From Aliikangiella sp. G2MR2-5 (lineage in GTDB: Bacteria > Pseudomonadota > Gammaproteobacteria > Enterobacterales > Kangiellaceae), in contig NZ_JADPQF010000003.1 in the NCBI RefSeq assembly GCF_015687155.1, forward strand, positions 248,001-312,000: 64,000 nucleotides of DNA, written 5' to 3'. The position numbers and the translations under genes were made by a program. Below are positions 8,959 to 16,993 of this stretch, piece after piece (within the stretch, counting starts at the first letter, position 1; every line of letters starts with the position of its first letter). Under the pieces are notes generated by a model. It did no database searches. It had not been told where the DNA came from and saw only the letters and a program-made list of their open reading frames with translations.

Positions 8959-9612
8959 TTAATCAGCATAAATTATCTGACTTTTTCCCACCGCAAATAT
9001 TGGATTTTTTTTGTCGACTGGAGTGACTTTTAAATCAAATCTTATTTTTGTTTTTAAGGTGTCTTGCCAGTAATTTATATCGTGAAAGCCATCATCTAGC
9101 CATGGGGTAATTTCTTCTGGCAACAACATCAAAGGAAATGAGTTATCATGGATGTGGATAAACTTTCGGTGAGCGGGGAGGGTGATAATTGAACAGGAGT
9201 AGTGTTTGGATTCATTTTTAACTGGCCACATTCTATAGATACCGCCAAATGCGATTGCGCTATCAGTAGGTTCAATTTTAAAACGTTTCCCATTCCATTC
9301 ATAAAAAAAGCTGGCAGGTATGACGCAGCGCTGATGGGCAAACTCATATTTGCGATTGGTAAAAAGTTTTTCCTTACGAGTATTAAAAGATCTATAGCGC
9401 TTATCATAAGAAAAGCCGTTTTCAGTCATTGTTTGAAATAACCACCAACTGGCTTCGACTCCGACCGGTTTTCCTTGCTTTCCTATTGCTATTGGAATTC
9501 TGGCATTGGGTCTAATATTATAATCCGTTTCGGTTTGGAACTTGATATTTAGCAGATCCATCAATGCTTTAACAAATGGATTATCAATAACTCTTCCAAT
9601 AGCGCCGCACAT
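8959..9612 (-). CDS. SOS response-associated peptidase (SRAP, YedK/HMCES-like)
   Basis: 217-residue SRAP protein. Family members crosslink covalently to abasic sites in single-stranded DNA through Cys2 and thereby protect forks. All key residues are visible: Cys2 after the initiator Met, the Asn/Arg segment YNIRPN at 31-36, the catalytic Glu105 in SFFYEW and His155 in HDNSFPLML. Length matches E. coli YedK (about 220). A LexA-like sequence sits just upstream of the start (separate entry), consistent with damage induction. Divergent from the hypothetical gene at 9697. Confidence 0.93.
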   Translation of the reverse strand: MCGAIGRVIDNPFVKALMDLLNIKFQTETDYNIRPNARIPIAIGKQGKPVGVEASWWLFQTMTENGFSYDKRYRSFNTRKEKLFTNRKYEFAHQRCVIPASFFYEWNGKRFKIEPTDSAIAFGGIYRMWPVKNESKHYSCSIITLPAHRKFIHIHDNSFPLMLLPEEITPWLDDGFHDINYWQDTLKTKIRFDLKVTPVDKKNPIFAVGKSQIIYAD

Positions 9613-9623
9613 AAAAGTTGAGC

Positions 9624-9639
9624 CTGTATCTTTAAGCAG
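9624..9639 (-). promoter_or_regulatory. Putative LexA operator upstream of the SRAP gene
   Basis: CTGTATCTTTAAGCAG matches 12 of 16 positions of the gammaproteobacterial LexA consensus and keeps the defining CTG-N10-CAG ends. It ends 12 bp upstream of the SRAP start codon, where bound repressor would block transcription or early elongation. The position next to an SOS-associated gene supports it; a 12/16 match alone could be chance. Confidence 0.5.
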
Positions 9640-9696
9640 AAGGGGTAATTATTGGATTATAATTAGATTACTGCAATAAATTTAGAATACCATAAA

Positions 9697-10296
9697 ATGA
9701 AAAAGTCTGTTATCGCCGTCGTCGTAACTCTACTGTTTATTAAAATCGTTATACTCAATAAACCGGAGATAACTTATGGACCTGGCGTTTCTGCTCCCGA
9801 TATGCCTGAACAGGAGAATATTAAAGGTGCTGCGCCTTTTAGGTTCAATGGCTATATTTTAACCCCCTTGGCAAACTTCAAAATCAAAGCCAAAGTTTTG
9901 TCAAAGGAAAATTATTATTTGGGAAGAGAAGCGGATTTGTCTCCCGTAGATCTGGCGCTTGGGTGGGGAAAGATGTCTGATGAAAGCGTTATTGAGCATT
10001 TCAAGATTTCACAGTCAGGTCGATGGTATCGCTGGCAAACCAGGAATAATAGCAGCCCTATTCCCTTGGCAGAAGTATCCTTAAGTAGCGCTAATATGCA
10101 CATGGTACCCATGGATGCAGATATTGAAAGCCAATTAAACGCAATTCCAGTGGGTGAGGTTGTAGAGTTAAGCGGGAAGCTTATTCGAGTTGATGCGGAC
10201 GATGGCTGGCGCTGGATAAGTTCCCTAAGAAGAGATGATACTGGAAGTGGTGCATGTGAGCTGATGTATGTTGAGTCAGTTATATATGGTTTCTAA
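9697..10296 (+). CDS. Conserved hypothetical protein with N-terminal membrane anchor
   Basis: 199 residues. An N-terminal hydrophobic stretch (SVIAVVVTLLFIKIVIL) serves as signal anchor. The soluble part contains ILTPLANFKIKAKVLSKENY, then DLSPVDLALGWGKMSD and ISQSGRWYRWQ, motifs I have met in many proteobacterial hypothetical proteins, and an OB-like ending GEVVELSGKLIRVDADDGWRW. Probably periplasmic. Function unknown. The stop is 13 bp from the convergent Lrp-type gene. Confidence 0.75.
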   Translation: MKKSVIAVVVTLLFIKIVILNKPEITYGPGVSAPDMPEQENIKGAAPFRFNGYILTPLANFKIKAKVLSKENYYLGREADLSPVDLALGWGKMSDESVIEHFKISQSGRWYRWQTRNNSSPIPLAEVSLSSANMHMVPMDADIESQLNAIPVGEVVELSGKLIRVDADDGWRWISSLRRDDTGSGACELMYVESVIYGF

Positions 10297-10309
10297 AATT
10301 TGAATTTTT

Positions 10310-10804
10310 CTATACTTTTATAGTTCTTTCAATCGGGTTTTGTAGAGATACCAGAGTTTCAGTAGCACTGATTTTTTCTATCGATTGAATCTTTCCGATA
10401 AGGACCCACTGTAAGTCATCAATCGAGTGACATCTGACTTTTATAAATATGCTAAATTTTCCAGTGGTATAGTGGGCTTCGACAACTTCATCAATTTCTT
10501 TTAATCGATCGATGACCTCAGGATAGTCGCCCGCGCTATTCAGGTTGATGCCGATATAGCAGCACACGTCGTAACCCAGCTTCTTGGGCTGAACTTTTAG
10601 CTGGGTTCCAGTGATGATACCGGCAACTTTCATTTTTTCGATTCGAACATGGATAGTTGCAGGGCTTACTTTGTGGCGCTTTGCCAGCTCTGCATAGGGA
10701 ATTCTTGCATCTTCAATCAATTCGTTGAGAATTTTTCTATCTAAATCATCGAGTTGCATCAACTCTTCTTTTACTGGTGATTTGACGATCTGATGTTTTT
10801 TCAT
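10310..10804 (-). CDS. Lrp/AsnC family transcriptional regulator
   Basis: 164 residues. An N-terminal winged-helix domain begins at LDDLDRKILNELIEDARIPY, with the recognition region SPATIHVRIEKMKVAGII. It is followed by the ligand-sensing RAM/AsnC domain (VCCYIGINLNS, VVEAHYTTGKFSIFIKV). Members form octamers that bind amino acids and regulate amino-acid metabolism. A 17-residue N-terminal tail precedes the usual LDDLDR start. It is divergent from asnB (247 bp between starts), so control of asnB and of itself from that region is plausible, by analogy with AsnC regulating asparagine synthetase in E. coli. No binding site was identified. Confidence 0.93.
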   Translation of the reverse strand: MKKHQIVKSPVKEELMQLDDLDRKILNELIEDARIPYAELAKRHKVSPATIHVRIEKMKVAGIITGTQLKVQPKKLGYDVCCYIGINLNSAGDYPEVIDRLKEIDEVVEAHYTTGKFSIFIKVRCHSIDDLQWVLIGKIQSIEKISATETLVSLQNPIERTIKV

Positions 10805-11051
10805 GATATTTACGGCAAATTATTAATGATTTGGTTAAATATTAGCTTAAAATTAAATAATATTCACCTTCTTGCTTGTTTTTGTTTTGATCTGTTTATT
10901 TTTGTCGTGTTTTGTTTAATGATTCGATTGCGTAGCTCGTTAAATATCACTATCTCGTTTAGGGAACATACGATTAAAGGCGAGATTTAGCGAATAAATT
11001 AATCAGACTCCTTGAAATATAGAGTGAGTCAGTAAGCAGGCAGATGAAGAA

Positions 11052-12758
11052 ATGTGTTCGATTTTCGGTATTTTGGATATTAAGGGTCAAACTCAGCAAG
11101 ATTTTCAATCATTGCGAAATCTGGCTTTGGCGCAGTCCAAGAAACAGAGACATCGAGGACCTGATTGGTCCGGGATATGGACTGGTGAGGAAGCAATATT
11201 GGTCCATGAACGCCTTGCTATTGTAGATATAAATAGTGGTGAACAACCCTTGCTAAATGAGCAGGGATATCTTGCGCTACTGGTAAATGGCGAAATTTAC
11301 AATTACAAAACATTGGCTGCCCAAGAAGTGTCTGACTATCAATTTCAGACTCAGTCAGATTGTGAAGTCATTCTGGGTCTATATGCAGACGACCGCCGTG
11401 AGGGTATGGTTACTGAAGCTCAGATAGAGTTTCGCCTGAATCAGCTTGAGGGTATGTTTGCTTTTATTCTTTATGATGATTCTGAAAAGCGATATCTGAT
11501 AGCAAGGGATCCGGTGGGCATTATTCCCCTATATTACGGTTTTGATCAAGAACGGAGATTGTATGTCGCATCTGAAATGAAGTCGTTGAATGAGGTGTGT
11601 ATCGAAGTTCATAGCTTCCCTCCCGGGCATTATTGGGATAGCCAGCAAGGAGCAATAAAGCCTTACTATGCTCCCGCATGGAAAGATTATGATATTGTAA
11701 AAAATCAAGTCGCTGATCCTAAGTCAATTAGTGAGGCTCTAATTGAGTCAGTCAAAAAACACATGATGTCTGATGTTCCTTATGGCGTGTTGCTTTCTGG
11801 CGGTCTTGACTCATCAATTATTTCCGCTATTGCTCAACTTAATGCAACTAAACGGGTAGAGGACGATCAAAAGTCACCGGCCTGGTGGCCACAACTTCAT
11901 TCATTTGCAGTTGGTTTGAAAGGTTCTCCTGATTTGTTAGCGGCACAAAAAGTCGCGGATAAAATTGGAACCATTCATCACGAAATCAATTTCACTATAC
12001 AGCAAGGAATTGATGCTTTAGCCGATGTTATTTATCACCTGGAAACCTATGACGTAACTACTGTGAGAGCATCTACTCCGATGTTTCTTATGGCAAGAAA
12101 AATTAAATCCATGGGAATTAAAATGGTCCTTTCTGGGGAAGGGGCTGATGAAGTTTTCGGCGGTTATCTTTATTTTCATAAAGCGCCGAACGCAAAAGAG
12201 TTTCATGAAGAAACGGTCAGGAAGTTGGAAAGGCTTTACCAGTTTGACTGTCTGCGAGCGAATAAATCGATGGCTGCCTGGGGAGTGGAGGCGAGAGTAC
12301 CTTTTCTGGATCGAAAGTTTCTTGATATAGCGATGACTATTAGTCCGGAAGCTAAGATGTGTGGTGGTGGGAAAGTAGAAAAGCACATTTTGCGGGAGGC
12401 ATTTGAAGGCTATCTGCCCGAAGAAATTCTATGGCGTCAAAAAGAGCAGTTTTCTGATGGTGTCGGCTATTCATGGATCGACTCGCTAAAAGCGTTTGCG
12501 GAAGAGCAAATTACTGATCTGGAAATGGAACGCGCGATTATCGATTATCCGATAAATACTCCTGATACCAAAGAAGGCTTATTGTATAGAAAAATATTCG
12601 CAGAGAAATTTCCATCAAACGCTGCCGCAGCGACTGTTCCTGGTGGCAAGTCGGTTGCATGCAGTACCAAAGAAGCTCTCGCATGGGATAAAGCTTTTAC
12701 TGAAAACGCCGACCCTTCAGGTCGTTCTGTTAGCGGTGTACATGAGTTCGCAGCTTAG
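11052..12758 (+). CDS. asnB: Asparagine synthase B (glutamine-hydrolysing)
   Basis: 568 residues. Makes asparagine from aspartate, glutamine and ATP. The N-terminal class II amidotransferase nucleophile is Cys2 (MCSIFGI), with RHRGPDWSG and the glutaminase motifs LVNGEIYNYK and SDCEVIL. The synthetase half has the ATP-pyrophosphatase loop LLSGGLDSSI and LSGEGADEVFGGY. The tail PGGKSVACSTKEALAWDKAF closely resembles E. coli AsnB. The start is fixed by the requirement that Cys follow Met. The neighbouring divergent AsnC/Lrp-type regulator suggests asparagine- or amino-acid-responsive expression. A perfect 18-bp palindrome follows its stop codon. Confidence 0.97.
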   Translation: MCSIFGILDIKGQTQQDFQSLRNLALAQSKKQRHRGPDWSGIWTGEEAILVHERLAIVDINSGEQPLLNEQGYLALLVNGEIYNYKTLAAQEVSDYQFQTQSDCEVILGLYADDRREGMVTEAQIEFRLNQLEGMFAFILYDDSEKRYLIARDPVGIIPLYYGFDQERRLYVASEMKSLNEVCIEVHSFPPGHYWDSQQGAIKPYYAPAWKDYDIVKNQVADPKSISEALIESVKKHMMSDVPYGVLLSGGLDSSIISAIAQLNATKRVEDDQKSPAWWPQLHSFAVGLKGSPDLLAAQKVADKIGTIHHEINFTIQQGIDALADVIYHLETYDVTTVRASTPMFLMARKIKSMGIKMVLSGEGADEVFGGYLYFHKAPNAKEFHEETVRKLERLYQFDCLRANKSMAAWGVEARVPFLDRKFLDIAMTISPEAKMCGGGKVEKHILREAFEGYLPEEILWRQKEQFSDGVGYSWIDSLKAFAEEQITDLEMERAIIDYPINTPDTKEGLLYRKIFAEKFPSNAAAATVPGGKSVACSTKEALAWDKAFTENADPSGRSVSGVHEFAA

Positions 12759-12762
12759 AATT

Positions 12763-12780
12763 TTCATACTCGAGTATGAA
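12763..12780. repeat. Perfect 18-bp palindrome downstream of asnB
   Basis: TTCATACTCGAGTATGAA begins four bases after the asnB stop codon and lies about 95 bp before the orphan HTH gene. It could be a transcription-factor operator for the downstream gene or the core of a terminator hairpin. There is no T-tract after it, which argues against an intrinsic terminator. Confidence 0.6.
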
Positions 12781-12875
12781 TCTGCATACGTATTCTTGTG
12801 CATTGGTATTTATTTTTGTGGCATGTTTTAAAACAATTCGAGCATCAGTTTCTAGATGTTTTATAAGGGGGAAAA

Positions 12876-13187
12876 ATGAAATTACAACAACTTCGGTTTA
12901 TTTTGGCGATCAAAGAGTGCGGTTTGAATATTACCCAGGCATCGCAACGTTTGTATACTTCACAACCGGGAGTAAGTAAACAGTTGCGTTTACTCGAAGA
13001 AGAGTTAGGGATTGAGATTTTTTCTCGCAATGGCAAGGCTTTAGTGGGTGTTACCGAAGCGGGCAACGTTGTATTGGATAAAGCACAGAAAATTATGGAT
13101 ACCGTTGATGATATTAAGCTTTTCTCGAAAGAGTCGAGCGATAATAATCAACATGTTTCAATTGCTCAGTATATGAATTGTGCCTGA
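12876..13187 (+). CDS. Orphan CysB/LysR-type HTH domain, effector domain missing
   Basis: 103 residues matching only the N-terminal DNA-binding part of CysB-like LysR regulators: MKLQQLRFI, TQASQRLYTSQPGVSKQLRLLEEELGI and IFSRNGKALVGVTEAG, then the start of the linker helix. Full-length family members are about 320 residues. Here the frame ends after AQYMNCA, where CysB would enter its substrate-binding domain, and only 19 bp separate the stop from the next gene, so there is no room for a frameshifted remainder. An excellent Shine-Dalgarno (AAGGGGGA just before the ATG) and an intact reading frame suggest it may still be made. It is either a deletion remnant or a stand-alone DNA-binding protein that could compete with full-length CysB. 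Confidence 0.8.
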   Translation: MKLQQLRFILAIKECGLNITQASQRLYTSQPGVSKQLRLLEEELGIEIFSRNGKALVGVTEAGNVVLDKAQKIMDTVDDIKLFSKESSDNNQHVSIAQYMNCA

Positions 13188-13206
13188 TACATTTAGTTAA
13201 AATCAT

Positions 13207-14073
13207 TTACGAAAACAAGCCGACATATTCAGAAATCAGGGCGCGCTTTTGAGGGTCTTCATCGACGAAACGTACCGTTACCTGAAGTCGTTCACAGTCT
13301 GGTCTGGGCTCAAGTGCTTTCATCGATAGAATAAAGCCGTTGATTCTGACAACCTTTTTGTCGTTGTTATGATGAAATTCAAGATCCATAGATACCTGAT
13401 CCAGTAGCCTTGGCAAATGTTCTTCGGCTTTAAATACTCCCACCATATGGTTTAGGTCCAGTTGCTTAAGCGCACATCGAACTTCTCCCTCCGGTGTGCG
13501 CAATAAAGCGATTCCTTTGGCCATCGGCTTTTGCGGTTTCTTGCTGTTGGGTGCAGCCTGAGTCGTTCGTCCTGCCGTTAATACAGCCAGAGAATCCCCG
13601 CCCATACCTGTAGGGGGCTTTTTAGGAGAGGTTTGCGAAGTATTCTGTATGTATTGAGGAGCATTGATAAAGGCGCTTCTGGCAATGTTGACGCCATGGC
13701 GTTTAAACGACTTATAAATTTTTTCCAGAAACTGCTTGGTATTAAAGGGCTTTACCAGATAATCGCTGACTTGTGCTGCGATGGCTTTTTGTACATATTC
13801 TTTATCTCCTCTGCTGGTTACCATGATGAAGGGTTTGTTTTTGAGATGCTCCTGAGTTCTAGCCCAGCGTAGTAGTTCTTCTCCATTCATTTCCGGCATT
13901 TCCCAGTCGCAAAGAATGAGGTCTACCGGTTGACGTTTGAGCAATTTCATTGCATTTTGGCCATTGTCAGCTTCAAAAACCTTAGCGTCTACGAAATTTT
14001 GGCGTATAAACTTTTTAACCAGATCACGGATCATGGTTGCATCATCAATAACAGCAATTTTTAGCTGGGCCAT
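13207..14073 (-). CDS. Response regulator with C-terminal PilZ-like domain
   Basis: 288 residues. The CheY-like receiver spans 1-120 with acidic residues Asp10 and Asp11, phospho-acceptor Asp56 (LILCDWEMPEMNG), Thr86 and Lys108 (YLVKPF). A low-complexity linker (about 135-185) leads to a C-terminal domain beginning VRCALKQLDLNHMVGVFKAEEHLPRLL that resembles a PilZ domain in pattern, but the canonical RXXXR and DXSXXG c-di-GMP motifs are not clear. No output HTH. No cognate kinase is adjacent. Likely cytosolic, signalling by protein interaction. Convergent with the orphan HTH gene. Confidence 0.85.
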   Translation of the reverse strand: MAQLKIAVIDDATMIRDLVKKFIRQNFVDAKVFEADNGQNAMKLLKRQPVDLILCDWEMPEMNGEELLRWARTQEHLKNKPFIMVTSRGDKEYVQKAIAAQVSDYLVKPFNTKQFLEKIYKSFKRHGVNIARSAFINAPQYIQNTSQTSPKKPPTGMGGDSLAVLTAGRTTQAAPNSKKPQKPMAKGIALLRTPEGEVRCALKQLDLNHMVGVFKAEEHLPRLLDQVSMDLEFHHNNDKKVVRINGFILSMKALEPRPDCERLQVTVRFVDEDPQKRALISEYVGLFS

Positions 14074-14268
14074 TCCTCTTATCCTGTTTAATAAGCCTTT
14101 TCTTTAGCGAGAATCGGGAGGATTAGTACAAAACAGACTTATTTAATTGTAGTTCATAATTCAGTGTTCAGAAGATAAAGCGCTGGCTTGTTTTTGTCCG
14201 GTGATTCAGGTAGCTTTTGGATTAATTTTGATCAAAGCCGGTTCGCTAACCCTGTGGAGGGGGCGATT

Positions 14269-15435
14269 ATGACGCATAGAGGATTGGGAATTTCTGCTAT
14301 TTCGACAGAAGATTTCAGGCATATTGCTCGTAAAAAGTTACCGCGCCAGTTTTTCGATTATATAGACGGCGGCTCTTATTCTGAAACTACCCTTCGTCAA
14401 AACATCAATAGTTTTGCTCAGATAGAGCTGCGCCAGCGAGTACTAAGGGACGTTTCCCATATAGATACAAGTACTAGGATTTTTAATAGAAATTTCGATC
14501 TTCCTCTTGTTCTTGCACCAGTAGGTCTGGCTGGCTGTTACGCCAGACGGGGAGAGGTTCAGGCATTTCTGGCTGCGGCTAAAGCTAACATACCTTTTAC
14601 TCTTTCCACTGTTGGTATTTGTTCTATTGAAGAATTACATCGCTCTGATCCGACATCGTTCTGGTTCCAGCTATATGTAATTCGTGATAGAAAATACGCG
14701 CTTGATCTGATGCAACGAGCAAGAGCTGCAGGGTGCGATACCTTGGTATTTACCGTCGATCTCCCGGTATTGGGAGAGAGGTACAGAGACAAACGAAATG
14801 GATTGAGTGGTGGCACTAATTGGTTGGGGTCATTTAAAAGAGCTGTGGATTTCGCACGACATCCTGCGTGGATTTGGAATGTGGCGATAAGGGGGCGACC
14901 ATTCACTTTTGGAAATCTGCAACAGGCGGTTCCTAATGCCAACTCTTTGTCTGATTTTAAAAGGTGGGTCGACAGTCAGTTTGATGCCAGTATGACCTGG
15001 AAAGATCTGCACTGGATTAGAGAAAACTGGTCAGGCAATTTCGTTATCAAAGGCATACTTGACTCTGAGGATGCTAGAAAGGCGGTTGAAGCGGGAGCCG
15101 ACGGAATAGTTGTCTCAAACCATGGAGGACGCCAGCTCGATGGGGCTCCGGCATCTCTTAGTGTACTTCCTGAAATTGTCGATGTAATCAAAGGGGAGTG
15201 TAAAGTTTTTCTAGATAGCGGCGTACGGAGTGGTCTTGACATTGTGAAGGCGATCGCATTGGGAGCCGATGGTTGCATGGTAGGAAGGGCGTGGGCTTAC
15301 GCCCTTGCAGCTGCGGGCGAAAAAGGGGTAGCCCAGGTAATTAAGATTTTAAAAGACGAAATAAAGGTTGCAATGGCGTTGACAGGAGTTAGCCGCATAC
15401 AGGACATTGACCGTAGAATTTTGAGAAATAGATAA
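14269..15435 (+). CDS. lldD: FMN-dependent L-lactate dehydrogenase (LldD type)
   Basis: 388 residues from the ATG at 14269, chosen because a strong Shine-Dalgarno (GGAGGGGG) sits just upstream and the product then begins like E. coli LldD; the longer frame to 14188 lacks support. It oxidises L-lactate to pyruvate, passing electrons to the respiratory chain at the inner membrane. Visible: FFDYIDGGSYSETTLRQN, FMN-binding LAPVGLAGCYARRGE, STVGICSIEE, FQLYVIRDR, TVDLPVLGERYRD, Lys261 in VIKGIL, active-site His285 and Arg288 in SNHGGRQLDG, and the phosphate-binding DSGVRSGLDI...GADGCMVGRAW. No lactate permease or LldR is nearby. Another FMN-dependent alpha-hydroxy-acid oxidase activity is the alternative. 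Confidence 0.9.
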   Translation: MTHRGLGISAISTEDFRHIARKKLPRQFFDYIDGGSYSETTLRQNINSFAQIELRQRVLRDVSHIDTSTRIFNRNFDLPLVLAPVGLAGCYARRGEVQAFLAAAKANIPFTLSTVGICSIEELHRSDPTSFWFQLYVIRDRKYALDLMQRARAAGCDTLVFTVDLPVLGERYRDKRNGLSGGTNWLGSFKRAVDFARHPAWIWNVAIRGRPFTFGNLQQAVPNANSLSDFKRWVDSQFDASMTWKDLHWIRENWSGNFVIKGILDSEDARKAVEAGADGIVVSNHGGRQLDGAPASLSVLPEIVDVIKGECKVFLDSGVRSGLDIVKAIALGADGCMVGRAWAYALAAAGEKGVAQVIKILKDEIKVAMALTGVSRIQDIDRRILRNR

Positions 15436-15549
15436 ATACTGGTGAAAACCGTCTTTGTTAAGAACGGAGCCATCTGGCTATTTTCTGCATTAGACTCCAA
15501 AAGATAAAAGCGTTATATTGCCACCAACTTTTTGTGCCGGAGAGAAAGA

Positions 15550-15747
15550 ATGAAAGGCAACGATAAAATGAGAGTATTTGTTTTGTTGGGTGGGGCACTC
15601 ATTCTTCTATCACTGCTCTGGCTTGGTTACGCATATTGGACAGGTAGCAAGGTTAGTTTGGCGATATTTACCAATATAGTGGTTGGTACAATATTGATAC
15701 TTATTGGAAAGATCAAGCCGCAAAACAACGCTCGGCCCAGAGATTAA
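15550..15747 (+). CDS. Small two-TM hypothetical membrane protein
   Basis: About 65 residues. ATG at 15550 follows GGAGAG with 5-bp spacing; an upstream in-frame start at 15532 would place the start before this site and is less likely. Two hydrophobic segments (VFVLLGGALILLSLLWLGYAYW and LAIFTNIVVGTILILIGKI) are separated by a short polar loop, with a basic C-terminal tail. Family unknown. Between lldD and another small exported gene on the same strand. Confidence 0.65.
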   Translation: MKGNDKMRVFVLLGGALILLSLLWLGYAYWTGSKVSLAIFTNIVVGTILILIGKIKPQNNARPRD

Positions 15748-15867
15748 TTTGCGCTTAAAAAGTGTAAGCTTGGATTAACCCTGAATCGCAATATTTTGCG
15801 TTATAAGTAAGCTGGCAGAGTCGAAAGCTTGCTTAAAGGTTGTAATTAAAACATACCGGAGAAAAAT

Positions 15868-16296
15868 GTGAGTCAATGGACAAAACTTTTTATCGCCGCC
15901 GCCGCGGCTCTGATACTGGTTGTTCTGGTCCTGGTCTTCATGATTTTCAATTTTGATAGTGGCGATTGTCATAATAGAATTCATCAGGAGTATCGATCTC
16001 CAGGAAATGTTTACAAGGCATTGGTATTTGAGCGGCAGTGTGGTGGCAACGAGCGCTATAGTACGCAAGTTTATTTACTAAAAGCTAATGATCCTTTTCC
16101 GACTGATGCCGGCAATATTCTTATTTTGGATGGAAGAGCTTCGTTGGTAGCGCCTACTCTTTATTGGAATTTACCAAATGAACTTTGGATTTATCATCAC
16201 GTTAGCGGAAATGAATACCGGTTGGAAAATTCCTGGCATGGTAATGATGGAGTGAATGGCGAAGTCAGGATTCAATATAAGTCGAAGCCACAGTAG
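15868..16296 (+). CDS. Hypothetical membrane-anchored protein
   Basis: 142 residues with a GTG start preceded by GGAGAAAAAT. One N-terminal transmembrane anchor (LFIAAAAALILVVLVLVFMIF) is followed by a periplasmic part with two Cys residues (GDCHNR and RQCGGNER) that could form a disulfide and a pattern (SPGNVYKALVFERQCGGN, YSTQVYLL, LPNELWIYH) resembling small DUF5412-like proteins. No function can be assigned. It lies 24 bp upstream of the methyltransferase gene and may share its transcript. Confidence 0.7.
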   Translation: MSQWTKLFIAAAAALILVVLVLVFMIFNFDSGDCHNRIHQEYRSPGNVYKALVFERQCGGNERYSTQVYLLKANDPFPTDAGNILILDGRASLVAPTLYWNLPNELWIYHHVSGNEYRLENSWHGNDGVNGEVRIQYKSKPQ

Positions 16297-16320
16297 ATAA
16301 TCCTTGAGGATTTAGCGAGT

Positions 16321-16992
16321 ATGTCACAGCAGCTTTCGAGAAGTGTGCAGACGAATCAGGAAGGTGTGCACGAGCGTTTGGAAGATTACGTCCAACGTCA
16401 TATACGGCACTCGTTTCAAAAGCCAATTCAAAAACATAATGAGGAAGCTTTTTCTACTCTGCAGTCTGCGCTAAAAAAGTTTGACGGACACCCTTTGATT
16501 TTAGACTCCTGCTGTGGTACCGGAATGAGTAGTATCAATCTGGCTAGACTCAATCCAGATGCGTTGATTATCGGACTGGATCAATCTTATCACCGACTAA
16601 ACAAGTACGGCGTAGCGGAAGACACTCCAGAAAACTGTATTTTGCTTCGCGCCAATTGTGAAGACATTTGGCGACTTTGTGCAGATAACGATATTCGATT
16701 TGAACAGCACACAATTTTTTATCCTAATCCCTGGCCCAAGTCAGTACACTTGAAGCGACGCTGGCATGGACACCCTGTTTTTCCTAAACTGAAACAACTT
16801 TCAACGAGTCTGGAGTTAAGAAGTAACTGGAAACTCTATCTAGAGGAGTTTGCCGTAGCCTGGAGAATCCTTTGTGGCGAAGATGTTCTTGTTAAAGAGC
16901 TAGAGATTAAAGATCCCTTTACTTTATTCGAGAAAAAATATCACGCAAGTGGCCAGCCGCTTTTTCAGCTTAAAATTGAGAATATCGACTAA
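16321..16992 (+). CDS. TrmB-like SAM-dependent methyltransferase
   Basis: 223 residues. SAM-binding motif LILDSCCGTGMSSINLA, then GLDQSYHRL, and the TrmB hallmark FYPNPWPKSVHLKRRWHGHPVFP, which in TrmB (tRNA guanine-46 N7 methyltransferase) includes catalytic Asp and Lys residues. Here FPDPWPK is FYPNPWPK, that is Asp to Asn, and the family's C-terminal part is short. It may be the divergent TrmB-related paralogue that many gammaproteobacteria carry besides true TrmB. Soluble and cytosolic. RNA or tRNA methylation is inferred from the family. Convergent with the deaminase gene, 1 bp apart. Confidence 0.8.
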   Translation: MSQQLSRSVQTNQEGVHERLEDYVQRHIRHSFQKPIQKHNEEAFSTLQSALKKFDGHPLILDSCCGTGMSSINLARLNPDALIIGLDQSYHRLNKYGVAEDTPENCILLRANCEDIWRLCADNDIRFEQHTIFYPNPWPKSVHLKRRWHGHPVFPKLKQLSTSLELRSNWKLYLEEFAVAWRILCGEDVLVKELEIKDPFTLFEKKYHASGQPLFQLKIENID

Positions 16993-16993
16993 A

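Noticed and set aside
13188-13206. Frameshifted remainder of the LysR gene after the orphan HTH
   Set aside because: Only 19 bp separate the stop from the next gene's end; there is no room for the missing 200 residues.
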